Positions 56,748 to 64,000 of a stretch of DNA of 64,000 bases are shown one piece after another. Where the stretch lies: assembly GCF_014641455.1 (NCBI RefSeq), contig NZ_BMHT01000009.1, forward strand, positions 1 through 64,000. Reading direction: 5' to 3'. The stretch's first letter is position 1. Every line of letters starts with the position of its first letter. Source of the stretch: Hymenobacter cavernae (GTDB lineage Bacteria; Bacteroidota; Bacteroidia; Cytophagales; Hymenobacteraceae). A program made the position numbers and the translations under genes. Below the pieces are notes generated by a model. It was given only the letters and a program-made list of their open reading frames with translations. It did no database searches and was not told the origin of the DNA.

Positions 56748-57704
56748 ATGGCTCCACTTTTCTCGCTTCTCCGGAAAAAGTCTGTCGACGCTGCACCTAG
56801 CTCCACGGTCGCCCCGGCGCCGAGTGCCAGTACGTCGGTTGAAACTTCTACCGAAATACTGCGCATCGGCATGGGCCAGCTGCTGGTGGAAGGCGGCGAG
56901 CCCCAGCGCAACCTCGAACGGGCCGCCCGCATGATTGCCGAAGCCGCCGAACGGGGCTGCGACCTGGTGCTGCTACCCGAAACCCTCGACTTCGCCTGGA
57001 CGCACCCGAGTGCTCTTACCGAGGCTCAACCCATTCCAGGTGCCTTCAGCAACCGGCTTTGCGAGGAAGCCATCAAGCACAACATCTACATCTGCGCGGG
57101 CCTGACGGAAAAGCTCAACGGCCGCAACTACAATACGGCGCTGCTCATCAACCCAGAAGGGGAAATTCTTGTTAAGTACCATAAGATCAACCTACTGTCA
57201 GTTGAGCAACCCTTCTATAGTGTTGGGCAAACGCTAAACGTAGTAGATACGCCGCTCGGCAAAATCGGCGTGAACGTGTGCGCCGATAACTACATCGACG
57301 GCTTGGCTATCGGGCACACGCTGGCCCGCATGGGCGCCGAGTTTATCCTGGCTCCCGCATCCTGGACGGTCGATTACTCCATCACCGAGGAGCACGACCC
57401 CTACCAGGAAAAGTGGGTTCGCCCGTTCAGCATTCTGGCCCAGCTCTATAACGTGGCGGTGGTAAGCACAACCTCCGTGGGTTACATTGTGGGCGGCCCC
57501 TACGAAGGCAAGAAAAGCATCGGCTGCTCGCTCGCCATCGACGCGAGCGGCATTCGGGCGCAGGGCACCTTCAATGAATTTGCCGGCGAGTTGGTAATCG
57601 CCGAAGTACCACGGCCTATCCGCAAGGAGCAGGGCACGGCTATTGGGGAAATGCTGAAGCGCAAAGGCTACCAGTTTGACCAGCTACCTAGGTCGCAGGC
57701 TTAA
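56748..57704 (+). CDS. Carbon-nitrogen hydrolase (nitrilase superfamily), candidate ammonia donor
   Basis: 318 residues; the nitrilase-like domain occupies about 40-300 behind a Ser/Thr/Pro-rich N-terminal extension. The Glu-Lys-Cys triad is complete: E78 in LPETLDF, K146 in YHKINLL and C178 in NVCADNY. In sequence it is an amidase of the C-N hydrolase family; the branch cannot be set. It starts 77 bases upstream of the PP-loop amidotransferase on the same strand, so the two are probably co-transcribed. In glutamine-dependent NAD synthetases a nitrilase domain feeds ammonia to a PP-loop domain, and the pairing here looks similar but split into two proteins (inference). Confidence 0.85.
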   Translation: MAPLFSLLRKKSVDAAPSSTVAPAPSASTSVETSTEILRIGMGQLLVEGGEPQRNLERAARMIAEAAERGCDLVLLPETLDFAWTHPSALTEAQPIPGAFSNRLCEEAIKHNIYICAGLTEKLNGRNYNTALLINPEGEILVKYHKINLLSVEQPFYSVGQTLNVVDTPLGKIGVNVCADNYIDGLAIGHTLARMGAEFILAPASWTVDYSITEEHDPYQEKWVRPFSILAQLYNVAVVSTTSVGYIVGGPYEGKKSIGCSLAIDASGIRAQGTFNEFAGELVIAEVPRPIRKEQGTAIGEMLKRKGYQFDQLPRSQA

Positions 57705-57781
57705 CTTCACGCTCCGCAGATAATTTTTCACTTTCCTGTTCCTTTCCGCCCAACTTTCTCTCCTACCGTCACACCTTTACC

Positions 57782-59005
57782 ATGCAGCAACCTTCACTTG
57801 GGGAACAGGCTTTAGCCAGTAAAGCACTTCATAGCAGCTCTAAGACAGCAGATTACCAGCGCTGCGTGCGCTGCATTATGGACACAACCGTGCCCGGCAT
57901 TCATTTCGATAGTAAGGGCGAGTGCAACTTTTGCGGGCTGCACGACAAGATGGACCGCGCTTTCCCCCTAGGCGAAGCCGGCCGCCGGAAAGTGCAGGAG
58001 CTAGCCGACGACATCAAGCGCACCGGCAAAGGCAAAAAATACGACTGCGTACTAGGTGTGAGCGGTGGGCGCGACAGCTCATTTACGCTGTGGTATTGCG
58101 TTACGCAGCTCAAGCTGCGCCCGTTGGCCGTGCACTTCAACGACGGCTTCGGCAACCCTGTGGCGGGCGAAAATATGGTAAAAGCCTGCCGCAAGCTAGG
58201 GGTGGAAATGCGCACTATCACCTCCGACTGGCGCGAATCGAAGGATTTGAAGATTGTTTTCCTGAAGGCCTCCACGCCCGACATGGAGGAAGGCACCGAC
58301 CTAGGTATTGCCACGGCCCTCTACGGCGTGGCGGCCAAAGAAGGCATTCAGCGCATCGTCATCGGGCAATCGTTCCGCACGGAAGGCATTGCACCACTTT
58401 CCTGGAACTATTTGGATGGCAAATACTTGAAGGCAGTGCACAAGCAATTCGGCACGGTGCCGCTGCGACCTTGGTCACCCAATGACCCCGGCTTCAACCT
58501 CGACCTGAAGGAAATGTTCTACTATGCCTTCCTGCGTCGTATCAAGACGGTCACGCTGCTCTACCACGTTGATTATGTGCGTGCTGACGTGGATGAGCTG
58601 CTAGAACGCGAGCTGGACTGGAAAAATCCCGGTGCCCACTACTTCGACGATCTGTATCAGAGCGTTATCTATTACCTGAACCGCACCAAGTTCAACATTG
58701 ACCGGCGCTTGTTCAACTATTCGGCGCTGGTTCGCTCGGGTCAGATGTCGCGCGAAACGGCCTTGGAGCGCACCAGCCAAATCAACTCTATTGAGGACCA
58801 ACGGGTTATTGATTTGTGCATCAAACGGCTAGGTCTCACCCGCGCCGAGTTCGACCAGATTGTGGCCACGCCGCCCAAAACCTTCCGCGATTATCCGAAC
58901 AATTACTCCCTAATTCGCCTGTTGCGCTGGCCCATCAAAGTACTGAGCCAAGTGAGTCTGTTGCCAGAATCGGCATACGACAAGTACTTCAACTGCGGCA
59001 CCTAG
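57782..59005 (+). CDS. N-acetyl sugar amidotransferase (WbpG-like PP-loop ATPase)
   Basis: 407 residues. N-terminal zinc-ribbon with C28, C31, C48, C51 (RCVRC, CNFCG). PP-loop SGGRDSS (S94-S100), which binds ATP and adenylates the substrate. Further motifs: AVHFNDGFGNPVAGENM, SDWRESKDLKIVFLKASTPDMEEGTD, IGQSFRTEGIAP. WbpG-like enzymes convert a sugar carboxylate or acyl group into an acetamidine/amide and need a glutaminase (HisH-like) partner. No HisH/HisF gene is near, and the nitrilase gene just upstream is the obvious alternative. No other surface-sugar genes are in this part. The stop TAG lies in an ACCTAGGT site. Confidence 0.88.
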   Translation: MQQPSLGEQALASKALHSSSKTADYQRCVRCIMDTTVPGIHFDSKGECNFCGLHDKMDRAFPLGEAGRRKVQELADDIKRTGKGKKYDCVLGVSGGRDSSFTLWYCVTQLKLRPLAVHFNDGFGNPVAGENMVKACRKLGVEMRTITSDWRESKDLKIVFLKASTPDMEEGTDLGIATALYGVAAKEGIQRIVIGQSFRTEGIAPLSWNYLDGKYLKAVHKQFGTVPLRPWSPNDPGFNLDLKEMFYYAFLRRIKTVTLLYHVDYVRADVDELLERELDWKNPGAHYFDDLYQSVIYYLNRTKFNIDRRLFNYSALVRSGQMSRETALERTSQINSIEDQRVIDLCIKRLGLTRAEFDQIVATPPKTFRDYPNNYSLIRLLRWPIKVLSQVSLLPESAYDKYFNCGT

Positions 59006-59017
59006 GTCTTTGGCGTG

Positions 59018-59151
59018 TAGGAACGCGCCGTGGCGCGTTCAATCGTTGAAGGATTTCGTTCGCTCAACTCAACTTCAACACACGTCCATGCAACACGCAC
59101 AGGTCGTGCCATGCGGCCGTTCAACGACGAACACGCCGTGGCGCGTTCCTA
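59018..59151. repeat. Word-repeat inverted repeat downstream of the amidotransferase
   Basis: 59018-59040 and 59129-59151 are inverse copies at 20 of 23 positions, built of GGAACGCGCC/GGCGCGTTCC. Near the centre are loosely repeated CAACACG words. A T-rich terminator follows. Confidence 0.75.
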
Positions 59152-59162
59152 CAGCGAATAAC

Positions 59163-59197
59163 AAAAAAGCCTTTCCGGAACTCGGAAAGGCTTTTTT
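59163..59197. terminator. Terminator between amidotransferase and ferredoxin genes
   Basis: AAAAAAGCCTTTCCG / CGGAAAGGCTTTTTT with a 5-base loop. It can terminate both the rightward amidotransferase and the leftward ferredoxin transcripts. Confidence 0.92.
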
Positions 59198-59217
59198 GTT
59201 TATTAATACTGACCAAC

Positions 59218-59568
59218 CTAGCTTGCTGCGTGCAGCCACTCTTTTTTAGCAACCAACTTCTCCTCCGACTCACGATAGTCGGGGTCGTCGACGCAGCAAT
59301 CGACGGGGCACACAGCGGCGCACTGAGGCTCTTCGTGGAAGCCCACGCACTCGGTGCATTTATCGGAGACGATGTAGTAGTACTCGTCCGAAACAGGGGT
59401 TTGGGGGGCAGTGCCGGCCACTACCTGACCGCCATCTACCTCGACTTGCTTCAATGTGGTGCCATCGGCCCAGCGCCACTGCGCGCCGCCTTCGTAAATA
59501 GCGGTGTTGGGGCATTCAGGTTCGCAGGCACCGCAGTTGATGCACTCGTCCGTTATCATGATGGCCAT
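59218..59568 (-). CDS. Bacterial-type ferredoxin with two 4Fe-4S clusters
   Basis: 116 residues. First cluster: CINCGACEPECP (about 9-20). Second cluster: CTECVGFHEEPQCAAVCP with a Cys-x2-Cys, then Cys-x3-Cys-Pro (about 70-87). An insert of about 45 residues (WADGTTLKQVEVDGGQVV) separates the two, typical of Bacteroidota ferredoxins. It transfers electrons at low potential. It is divergent from the acyl-CoA reductase gene. The stop TAG lies in a CCTAGC site. Confidence 0.92.
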   Translation of the reverse strand: MAIMITDECINCGACEPECPNTAIYEGGAQWRWADGTTLKQVEVDGGQVVAGTAPQTPVSDEYYYIVSDKCTECVGFHEEPQCAAVCPVDCCVDDPDYRESEEKLVAKKEWLHAAS

Positions 59569-59824
59569 AGCCGTTTTCCTCTGGTTTAGTAGGTGAATGA
59601 CGATAAATACGTAGAAAAGGCGAGCATGGCCCGGCCTGAATAGGCAAAAGTAGAAACTAAGCTGTAGCCTTGCGAGCTATTCAGCAATTTTAAGGGCTGA
59701 ATAATGGACATTGTGACCGAAATAGCTGTTAGCAGTGACGCGTGATGCTGCGAATTGCTCTTGAGGTCTCGTACTGTCACTCCTTCCATTCAACACTCAA
59801 CACTTAGCATTCAACATTTCCCTG

Positions 59825-60838
59825 ATGACTCATTCCGACCGCCTCGCTGCTTTTGTGGCCCTGGGGCGCCGTTTAGAACAGCTTACCGACGAAGAAGTAA
59901 CAACGCTTGCCGCCCGTGCGCGCAACACCAATGCCTGGTTTGATGCGCCTAACGTCACGGCGGCGCTGCGCGGCATTGCCGATCTGCTGGCGGAAGAGCC
60001 GTTGCGCCAATGGGCGGCCCGCTACCCGGCCGAACCTAGCACCCCGCGCCGCGTGGGCGTAGTTATGGCCGGCAACATTCCTTTCGTCGGGTTTCACGAT
60101 TTAATGTGCGTGCTGCTCAGCGGCCACCAGCTACTCGCTAAGCCCAGCGCCGAGGATACTGTGCTCATGCGCTGGCTGGCCGAGGAGCTGGTACGCCTGG
60201 AGCCCCGCTTCGCCGAGCGTATGGCCTTCGTGCCGCGCCTCAACGACGCCGACGCTTTCATTGCTACCGGCTCCGATAACACCGCCCGCTACTTCGAGTA
60301 TTATTTCGGCAAGAAACCTAACCTCATCCGGCGCAATCGCACCAGTCTGGCCGTGCTGACGGGTGAGGAAACCCGCGAAGCACTGGCCAACCTAGGTCCG
60401 GATATTTTCCGGTACTATGGCCTGGGTTGCCGCAACGTATCCAAGCTTTTTGTGCCGGAGGGCTACGATTTCACCCCGTTGCTGGACGGCCTGCAACCGT
60501 GGCACGACGTGCTCAACCACCACAAGTACCAGAACAACTACGACTACAACAAGAGCATTCTGCTGGTCAACCGCGTGCCGCACTTCGACACAGGTTTCCT
60601 GCTGCTCACCGAGAACCCGCCGCTCGTCTCGCCGATTTCGGTGGTCCACTACGGCACGTACTCGGACACGGCCGACCTGACTGCGCAACTCGCGGCGGTA
60701 GCGCCTCAAACCCAATGCATCGTCTCGGATAATGGCTGGTACGCGGGCAGCTTTGCGTTCGGGCAGGCCCAGCACCCCGGCGTGGGCGATTACGCCGATG
60801 GCGTCGATACAATGGCCTTTTTGGCGGGAATGGCGTAA
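59825..60838 (+). CDS. Acyl-CoA reductase (LuxC-like)
   Basis: 337 residues, aldehyde-dehydrogenase-like fold. Motifs: VMAGNIPFVGFHDLMCVLLSGH (about 80-101), TGSDNTARYFEYYFGKKPNLIRRNRTSLAVLTGEE and RYYGLGCRNVSKLFVPEGYD with the catalytic Cys (about 203). Such enzymes reduce acyl-CoA or acyl-ACP to aldehyde with NADPH. It is found next to the ferredoxin gene in many Bacteroidota, an association of unknown meaning. One ACCTAGGT lies within it. Confidence 0.85.
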   Translation: MTHSDRLAAFVALGRRLEQLTDEEVTTLAARARNTNAWFDAPNVTAALRGIADLLAEEPLRQWAARYPAEPSTPRRVGVVMAGNIPFVGFHDLMCVLLSGHQLLAKPSAEDTVLMRWLAEELVRLEPRFAERMAFVPRLNDADAFIATGSDNTARYFEYYFGKKPNLIRRNRTSLAVLTGEETREALANLGPDIFRYYGLGCRNVSKLFVPEGYDFTPLLDGLQPWHDVLNHHKYQNNYDYNKSILLVNRVPHFDTGFLLLTENPPLVSPISVVHYGTYSDTADLTAQLAAVAPQTQCIVSDNGWYAGSFAFGQAQHPGVGDYADGVDTMAFLAGMA

Positions 60839-60955
60839 TTAAAAACCGAAACCTAGGTCCAGGTGTTCCACTCACGTTGGTGATCAGGCCTTTGGGTTAG
60901 TTTCTTTCACTTTCACCTGCTTCTTTTTCACAACGGTTTTTGTCCCTGTTAGTCT

Positions 60956-61255
60956 ATGCAACCTATTGAACAACAAGATGTAGAGCTTGTCGAGAAAGAA
61001 AACATTCCGACCCTGCACTTTCCCTACGATGATGTTTTACCTGACCCGGAGGCTCAGAAGTTGCGTCGTTCTGAGGCCGAGCGCGCTACCTCTCTCGGCA
61101 ACGCGTACCACAACAAAGTAATCATCTACTTTCAAACCGACGACGGCGCCACCAAATGCGTGAACACCTCCGTCTGGGCCACGCACGAGGAATATATCAC
61201 GCTCAAATCGGGCATTACCATTCCCTTGCGGGCGATTCTGGGCTTCACCTTTTAG
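60956..61255 (+). CDS. Small conserved protein, first tandem paralogue
   Basis: 99 residues, no signal peptide or membrane span. About half the positions are shared with the gene at 61523, in the core EAERATSLGNAYHNKVIIYFQTDDG and the ending TSVWATHEEYITLKSGITIPLRAILGF. This suggests a small beta-rich fold. No function can be assigned. A terminator-like hairpin separates it from the paralogue. Confidence 0.75.
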   Translation: MQPIEQQDVELVEKENIPTLHFPYDDVLPDPEAQKLRRSEAERATSLGNAYHNKVIIYFQTDDGATKCVNTSVWATHEEYITLKSGITIPLRAILGFTF

Positions 61256-61347
61256 GCCACTCAGGCCAGGTAGTACTGCCACTCGTAGCAGGCTGAGGCA
61301 CCAGCAAAGTAAGGCTGTAGTCTATCATTGGATTGTAACTAGCCAAG

Positions 61348-61389
61348 GGCTATTGCAGCTAAGAACCCTTAGCCGCAATAGCCTTTTTT
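61348..61389 (+). terminator. Terminator between the tandem paralogues
   Basis: GGCTATTGCAGCTAA / TTAGCCGCAATAGCC stem (one mismatch) with a T-run, 93 bases after the first paralogue. Confidence 0.8.
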
Positions 61390-61522
61390 AGCTCAAACGC
61401 AGCCTATAGCCACCAAACCGCCACATTGAATAATTATATTTTTTATACATTATGAATATTGTTTAGATTAAATATTACTTTCATTTTAGCAGGAAATAAT
61501 CCACCTTTTATTCCTGCCCAAC

Positions 61523-61816
61523 ATGCATACCTTGCCCAATGAAGTGGTCACCAAAGAAGCCATTTCAACGCTCCGCTTTCCTTCTCACGATGTTCTCTCT
61601 ACAGTAATTGAGCGCCAGCAAAGACGCTGGCAGGCCGAGCGGGCTACTACGTTAGGCAATGGTTATCAGAGCAAAGTAGATATTTACTTTCAAACGGTTG
61701 ATGGCTTAACCAAGCGCATCCACACCACCGTTTGGGCCAGCGACGCAGAATATCTCTCGCTAAAATCGGGCAAGGCGCTACCACTTCGCGCCGTGCTAGG
61801 CTTTGATTTTTACTAA
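61523..61816 (+). CDS. Small conserved protein, second tandem paralogue
   Basis: 97 residues. The shared core is QAERATTLGNGYQSKVDIYFQTVDG, then TTVWASDAEYLSLKSGKALPLRAVLGF. The first 35 residues differ from the paralogue more than the rest. Function unknown. The spacer upstream is AT-rich (about 61430-61500) and could hold its own promoter, as the hairpin ends the first transcript. Confidence 0.75.
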   Translation: MHTLPNEVVTKEAISTLRFPSHDVLSTVIERQQRRWQAERATTLGNGYQSKVDIYFQTVDGLTKRIHTTVWASDAEYLSLKSGKALPLRAVLGFDFY

Positions 61817-61860
61817 GGTCAACAACCAGATTCCAACCTAGGTCATAGTATAACTATTAC

Positions 61861-61909
61861 AACAAACCCCAGGATGCGAGCTAAAATAGCTCGCATCCTG
61901 GGGTTTGTT
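61861..61909. terminator. 22-bp perfect-stem bidirectional terminator
   Basis: Arms 61861-61882 and 61888-61909 are exact inverse complements with a 5-base loop, flanked by A and T runs. It lies between convergent genes. Confidence 0.92.
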
Positions 61910-61944
61910 GTTTTTCCTGTATTCAGGAAGAGGCTACAGCGCTG

Positions 61945-62820
61945 CTACACCCGATCCAGCGTTTTGACGATCAAATCGTTTACAACCGCTTCCGAATCGG
62001 TGGCAAACTCGCCGGTGGCCCGGTTGGCTACAATGGCGTTTAGGGAGGTTACTTCGTGGCCCAGCATCCGGCATAAGGCATAATAGCCAGCGGTTTCCAT
62101 TTCGAAATTGGTGAGCCGGAACTCCCCTTCGGCGCTTTCGTAGCGGAAGTTCTGGAAGCGGCTGATCAGGTCGGGCTGGCGCAGGTCGAGGCGCAGCACG
62201 CGGCCTTGCGGACCGTAGAAACCGGGGCAGGTGAGCGTATTGCCCACAAACATACCGGCGCCTAGCTGCTCGCGAAGCAGGTCGGAGCCGCGCACGCAGT
62301 ACGGGCGGTAATCGAGGCCCAGGGCCTGCTGCACGCCGGTGCCTACCTCCACTTCGAGCCCCGTTTCGACTAGCGGGTAGAACTGCATCAGCGAATCCAG
62401 CCCCACGGCGTGCTCCGTGACCAGGTGCGAGCCCACCGGAATATCGGCCTGCAAGGCGCCGCTCGTGCCCACCCGAATGATGCGCAACGCAATGCGCTCT
62501 TCATGCGGCCGCAGCGTGCGCGTCACGAAGTCGATGTTGACCAGTGCATCCAGTTCATTGAGCAGAATATCAATGTTATCCGTGCCCATGCCGGTGCTGA
62601 TAACGGTGAGGCGTTTGCCCTTGTAGTAGCCCACATGCGTCACAAACTCGCGCTTGTGAATCTGGGTTTCGATGGAGTCGAAGTGCTGACTTACCAGCGC
62701 CACCCGCGCTGGGTCGCCAACGGTGATGATGGTGTCGGAAATATGATCGGGCAGCAGGTTGAGGTGGTAGATGCTGCCGTCGCGGTTGAGAATCAACTCC
62801 GAATCGGGTATTGCGGTCAT
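61945..62820 (-). CDS. udp: Nucleoside phosphorylase (uridine phosphorylase type)
   Basis: 291 residues. PNP_UDP family motifs: IITVGDPARVALVSQHFDSIE (phosphate Arg), VGYYKGKRLTVISTGMGTDNIDILLNELDAL (Thr/Gly loop), IRVGTSGALQADIPVGSHLVTEHAVGLD, and FEMETAGYYALCRMLGHEV (Met/Glu ribose-binding). It cleaves nucleosides phosphorolytically in salvage. The MET motif suggests uridine phosphorylase, but purine specificity cannot be excluded. Confidence 0.9.
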   Translation of the reverse strand: MTAIPDSELILNRDGSIYHLNLLPDHISDTIITVGDPARVALVSQHFDSIETQIHKREFVTHVGYYKGKRLTVISTGMGTDNIDILLNELDALVNIDFVTRTLRPHEERIALRIIRVGTSGALQADIPVGSHLVTEHAVGLDSLMQFYPLVETGLEVEVGTGVQQALGLDYRPYCVRGSDLLREQLGAGMFVGNTLTCPGFYGPQGRVLRLDLRQPDLISRFQNFRYESAEGEFRLTNFEMETAGYYALCRMLGHEVTSLNAIVANRATGEFATDSEAVVNDLIVKTLDRV

Positions 62821-63094
62821 ATTGGCTGCGGATTAGTAGGCTACAACGTACGGGTAAGCCAAGCAACGGTTTTGGTGTTGCTTGCCGCGGGTAAATGTAC
62901 AGGTTGGGGCTAAACTAAGTGCGCGAACAGCTAAACGCATACTTGTCCGCTTTTTATGTAATGCTCCTTCGACGTGCTAACTAAGGCTAGCGCTTGCTTT
63001 ATCTTAAAGCGAGAACAGTAGTGAAAAAGTCACCGGAATAGCTGTATACTTTGCAAAGAACCTAGGTATTTTCTTATTCAAACATCTAGTGCTA

Positions 63095-63736
63095 ATGATC
63101 AGACGAGCACACAGATACTTCTTAATAAGCATTGTTTTCTGGCTCCTGTTTTCCTGCCAATTGCAAGCTCAGTCAAAGGTAAAAAGCACACCCTTGCATG
63201 TATTCTTCCAGCAGAACTTTGACAGCACCATCATCTACCATGTAGGCTCGAACTGGAATAATTCGCCCCATTATTTGATCATAGCTAAGCACAAGGAGCG
63301 TGTTTACTTTTTCACCTATATCAGCCCTTACCGTCATTTGCGAGGCGCTTATTATCCGGGCAATCTACCCCTAAAGATTATGCGAGCAGAATCCACCTTC
63401 CAAGCCACCGCTCCCGACACCAACCGTTACTTTTTGCCTAGACCACTTTCATCAGACACTCTTCTTCGTGCTTGGCAGTTACTAAATCTGCCTCATTTAT
63501 GGCTTATAAAAGATGAACGTGAAACTCCAACGTCAAGACGAGGCTGTACTGTGATAATGGATGGAGATGAAAATACTTTATACCTAATTGATAAGCAGAC
63601 TATCAAGGCAGTCGACTTTTATACACCTGATGATGAGGGCTGTGAGGAACAAGACCCAAACAGGCAGCAGGTTGTTAAGGTTAGAGACACGTTACTTATG
63701 CTTCTTAAGCAGTGGAATAGGCAATGGCAATGGTAG
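63095..63736 (+). CDS. Exported hypothetical protein
   Basis: 213 residues from ATG 63095. Signal peptide about 1-26 (VFWLLFSCQLQAQS); the Cys in FSCQ might suggest a lipoprotein, but the lipobox is weak. The mature part has aromatic and basic stretches (HVFFQQNFDSTIIYHVGSNWNNSPHYLIIAKHKERVYFFTYISPYRHL). It has clearly lower GC than the surroundings. No family recognised. Confidence 0.65.
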   Translation: MIRRAHRYFLISIVFWLLFSCQLQAQSKVKSTPLHVFFQQNFDSTIIYHVGSNWNNSPHYLIIAKHKERVYFFTYISPYRHLRGAYYPGNLPLKIMRAESTFQATAPDTNRYFLPRPLSSDTLLRAWQLLNLPHLWLIKDERETPTSRRGCTVIMDGDENTLYLIDKQTIKAVDFYTPDDEGCEEQDPNRQQVVKVRDTLLMLLKQWNRQWQW

Positions 63737-63748
63737 TTTTACGTAACG

Positions 63749-63804
63749 AAAATGCAACAGCCTCTATGACGTTTCGCAAGACGTCGTAGAGGCTGTTGCA
63801 TTTT
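63749..63804. terminator. Bidirectional terminator near the right edge
   Basis: AAAATGCAACAGCCTCTA and its inverse TAGAGGCTGTTGCATTTT enclose a partly paired loop (63767-63786). It lies between convergent genes. Confidence 0.9.
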
Positions 63805-63848
63805 GTCGTTTCCTTGATCAGCGAACGTTACGACTGCACTTACGGAGC

Positions 63849-64000
63849 TCAGTATAAAAACAGTTCTTGCTCTGGATTGTAGTTGTTGCTCAGCTTCGGG
63901 TACGTACCCATACAATCGTATGGGAGTTTGTTGGGGTGCTGCTGGCACGTTTTGGAGCAGATACATTGAAAGTTGCAGTTGCAGGAACCTAGGTTCAGGC
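63849..64000 (-). CDS. Partial Cys-rich protein, C-terminal end
   Basis: The last 49 codons of a leftward gene that begins beyond the right edge of the window. The stop TGA reads as TCA at 63849-63851. The frame ends with SNNYNPEQELFLY and contains a Cys cluster (SCNCNFQCICSKTCQQHP, then YDCMGTYP) that looks like a metal-binding or disulfide-rich tail. A CTA-GGT (Leu-Gly) at 63988-63993 is in frame. Another reading frame also spans this stretch, but it runs through the terminator. The complete protein cannot be judged. Confidence 0.55.
   Translation of the reverse strand, partial: LNLGSCNCNFQCICSKTCQQHPNKLPYDCMGTYPKLSNNYNPEQELFLY

Noticed and set aside
59760..59824. Word-rich spacer before the acyl-CoA reductase gene as another inverted repeat
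   Set aside because: CAACACTCAACACTTAGC-type words are present, but I could not find a matching inverse arm to the left.
63739..63966. 75-codon minus-strand frame at the right edge
   Set aside because: Its second half runs through a strong terminator hairpin. The alternative frame ending at 63849 stops before the hairpin and has a more protein-like ending.

Overview
The window comes from a Gram-negative bacterium of the phylum Bacteroidota, most likely Hymenobacter or a close relative in the Cytophagales. The reasons are a PorX-type receiver-PglZ regulator of type IX secretion and gliding, a fused LpxC-FabZ protein, DUF4197 and GH92 proteins, fairly high GC for the phylum, no Shine-Dalgarno sequences, and TAnnTTTG -7 boxes close to start codons. 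I see no rRNA, CRISPR array, prophage or complete insertion sequence. One tRNA (Leu, GAG) is present. Most of the window is chromosomal core with small accessory patches.

Layout. 1-6.9 kb: a degraded carbohydrate-binding fragment, an outer-membrane protein, a sigma factor / membrane partner / periplasmic protein cassette, an aminotransferase, a TerB-like protein, pfkA and a beta-barrel protein. 6.9-17.1 kb: miaA with a glycosyltransferase, a 1350-residue hybrid sensor kinase followed by a lone receiver, an MBL-fold hydrolase, an AT-rich FkbM methyltransferase (probably acquired), an RqcH/NFACT protein and tRNA-Leu. 17.4-23.5 kb: Dps, a MOSC protein, then a leftward MFS / receiver / acetyl-CoA synthetase group preceded by a solitary IS1-type zinc-ribbon HTH protein. 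23.6-29.7 kb: small unknown proteins, a flavin reductase, a lipoprotein plus glutathionylspermidine-synthase-like pair, alanine dehydrogenase and tsaE. 29.9-34.9 kb: a second giant hybrid kinase with five tandem PAS repeats and a lone LytR-like receiver. 35.2-43.0 kb: porX, a broken four-helix-bundle gene, an HD hydrolase, lpxD, lpxC-fabZ, lpxA and an ABC ATPase (envelope and lipid A). 43.2-51.2 kb: an acidic protein, two DUF4197 paralogues flanking a GH92 mannosidase, cinA and a 2-oxo acid dehydrogenase E2. 51.3-64 kb: oligopeptidase B, valS, a nitrilase next to a PP-loop sugar amidotransferase, ferredoxin, acyl-CoA reductase, two tandem paralogous small proteins, a nucleoside phosphorylase and a partial Cys-rich gene.

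Two genome-scale signals stand out. The 8-bp palindrome ACCTAGGT occurs at least 37 times (about one expected), and its half-sites CTAGGT/CTAGC are spread through genes, stop codons and spacers alike; this resembles the cyanobacterial HIP1 phenomenon. Second, many intergenic spacers hold long inverted repeats made of short repeated words, with a different word at each locus but the same architecture. Among the protein-coding genes, the most unusual combination is the nitrilase / PP-loop amidotransferase pair at 56.7-59.0 kb, which looks like a split version of the glutamine-dependent NAD synthetase design applied to a sugar.
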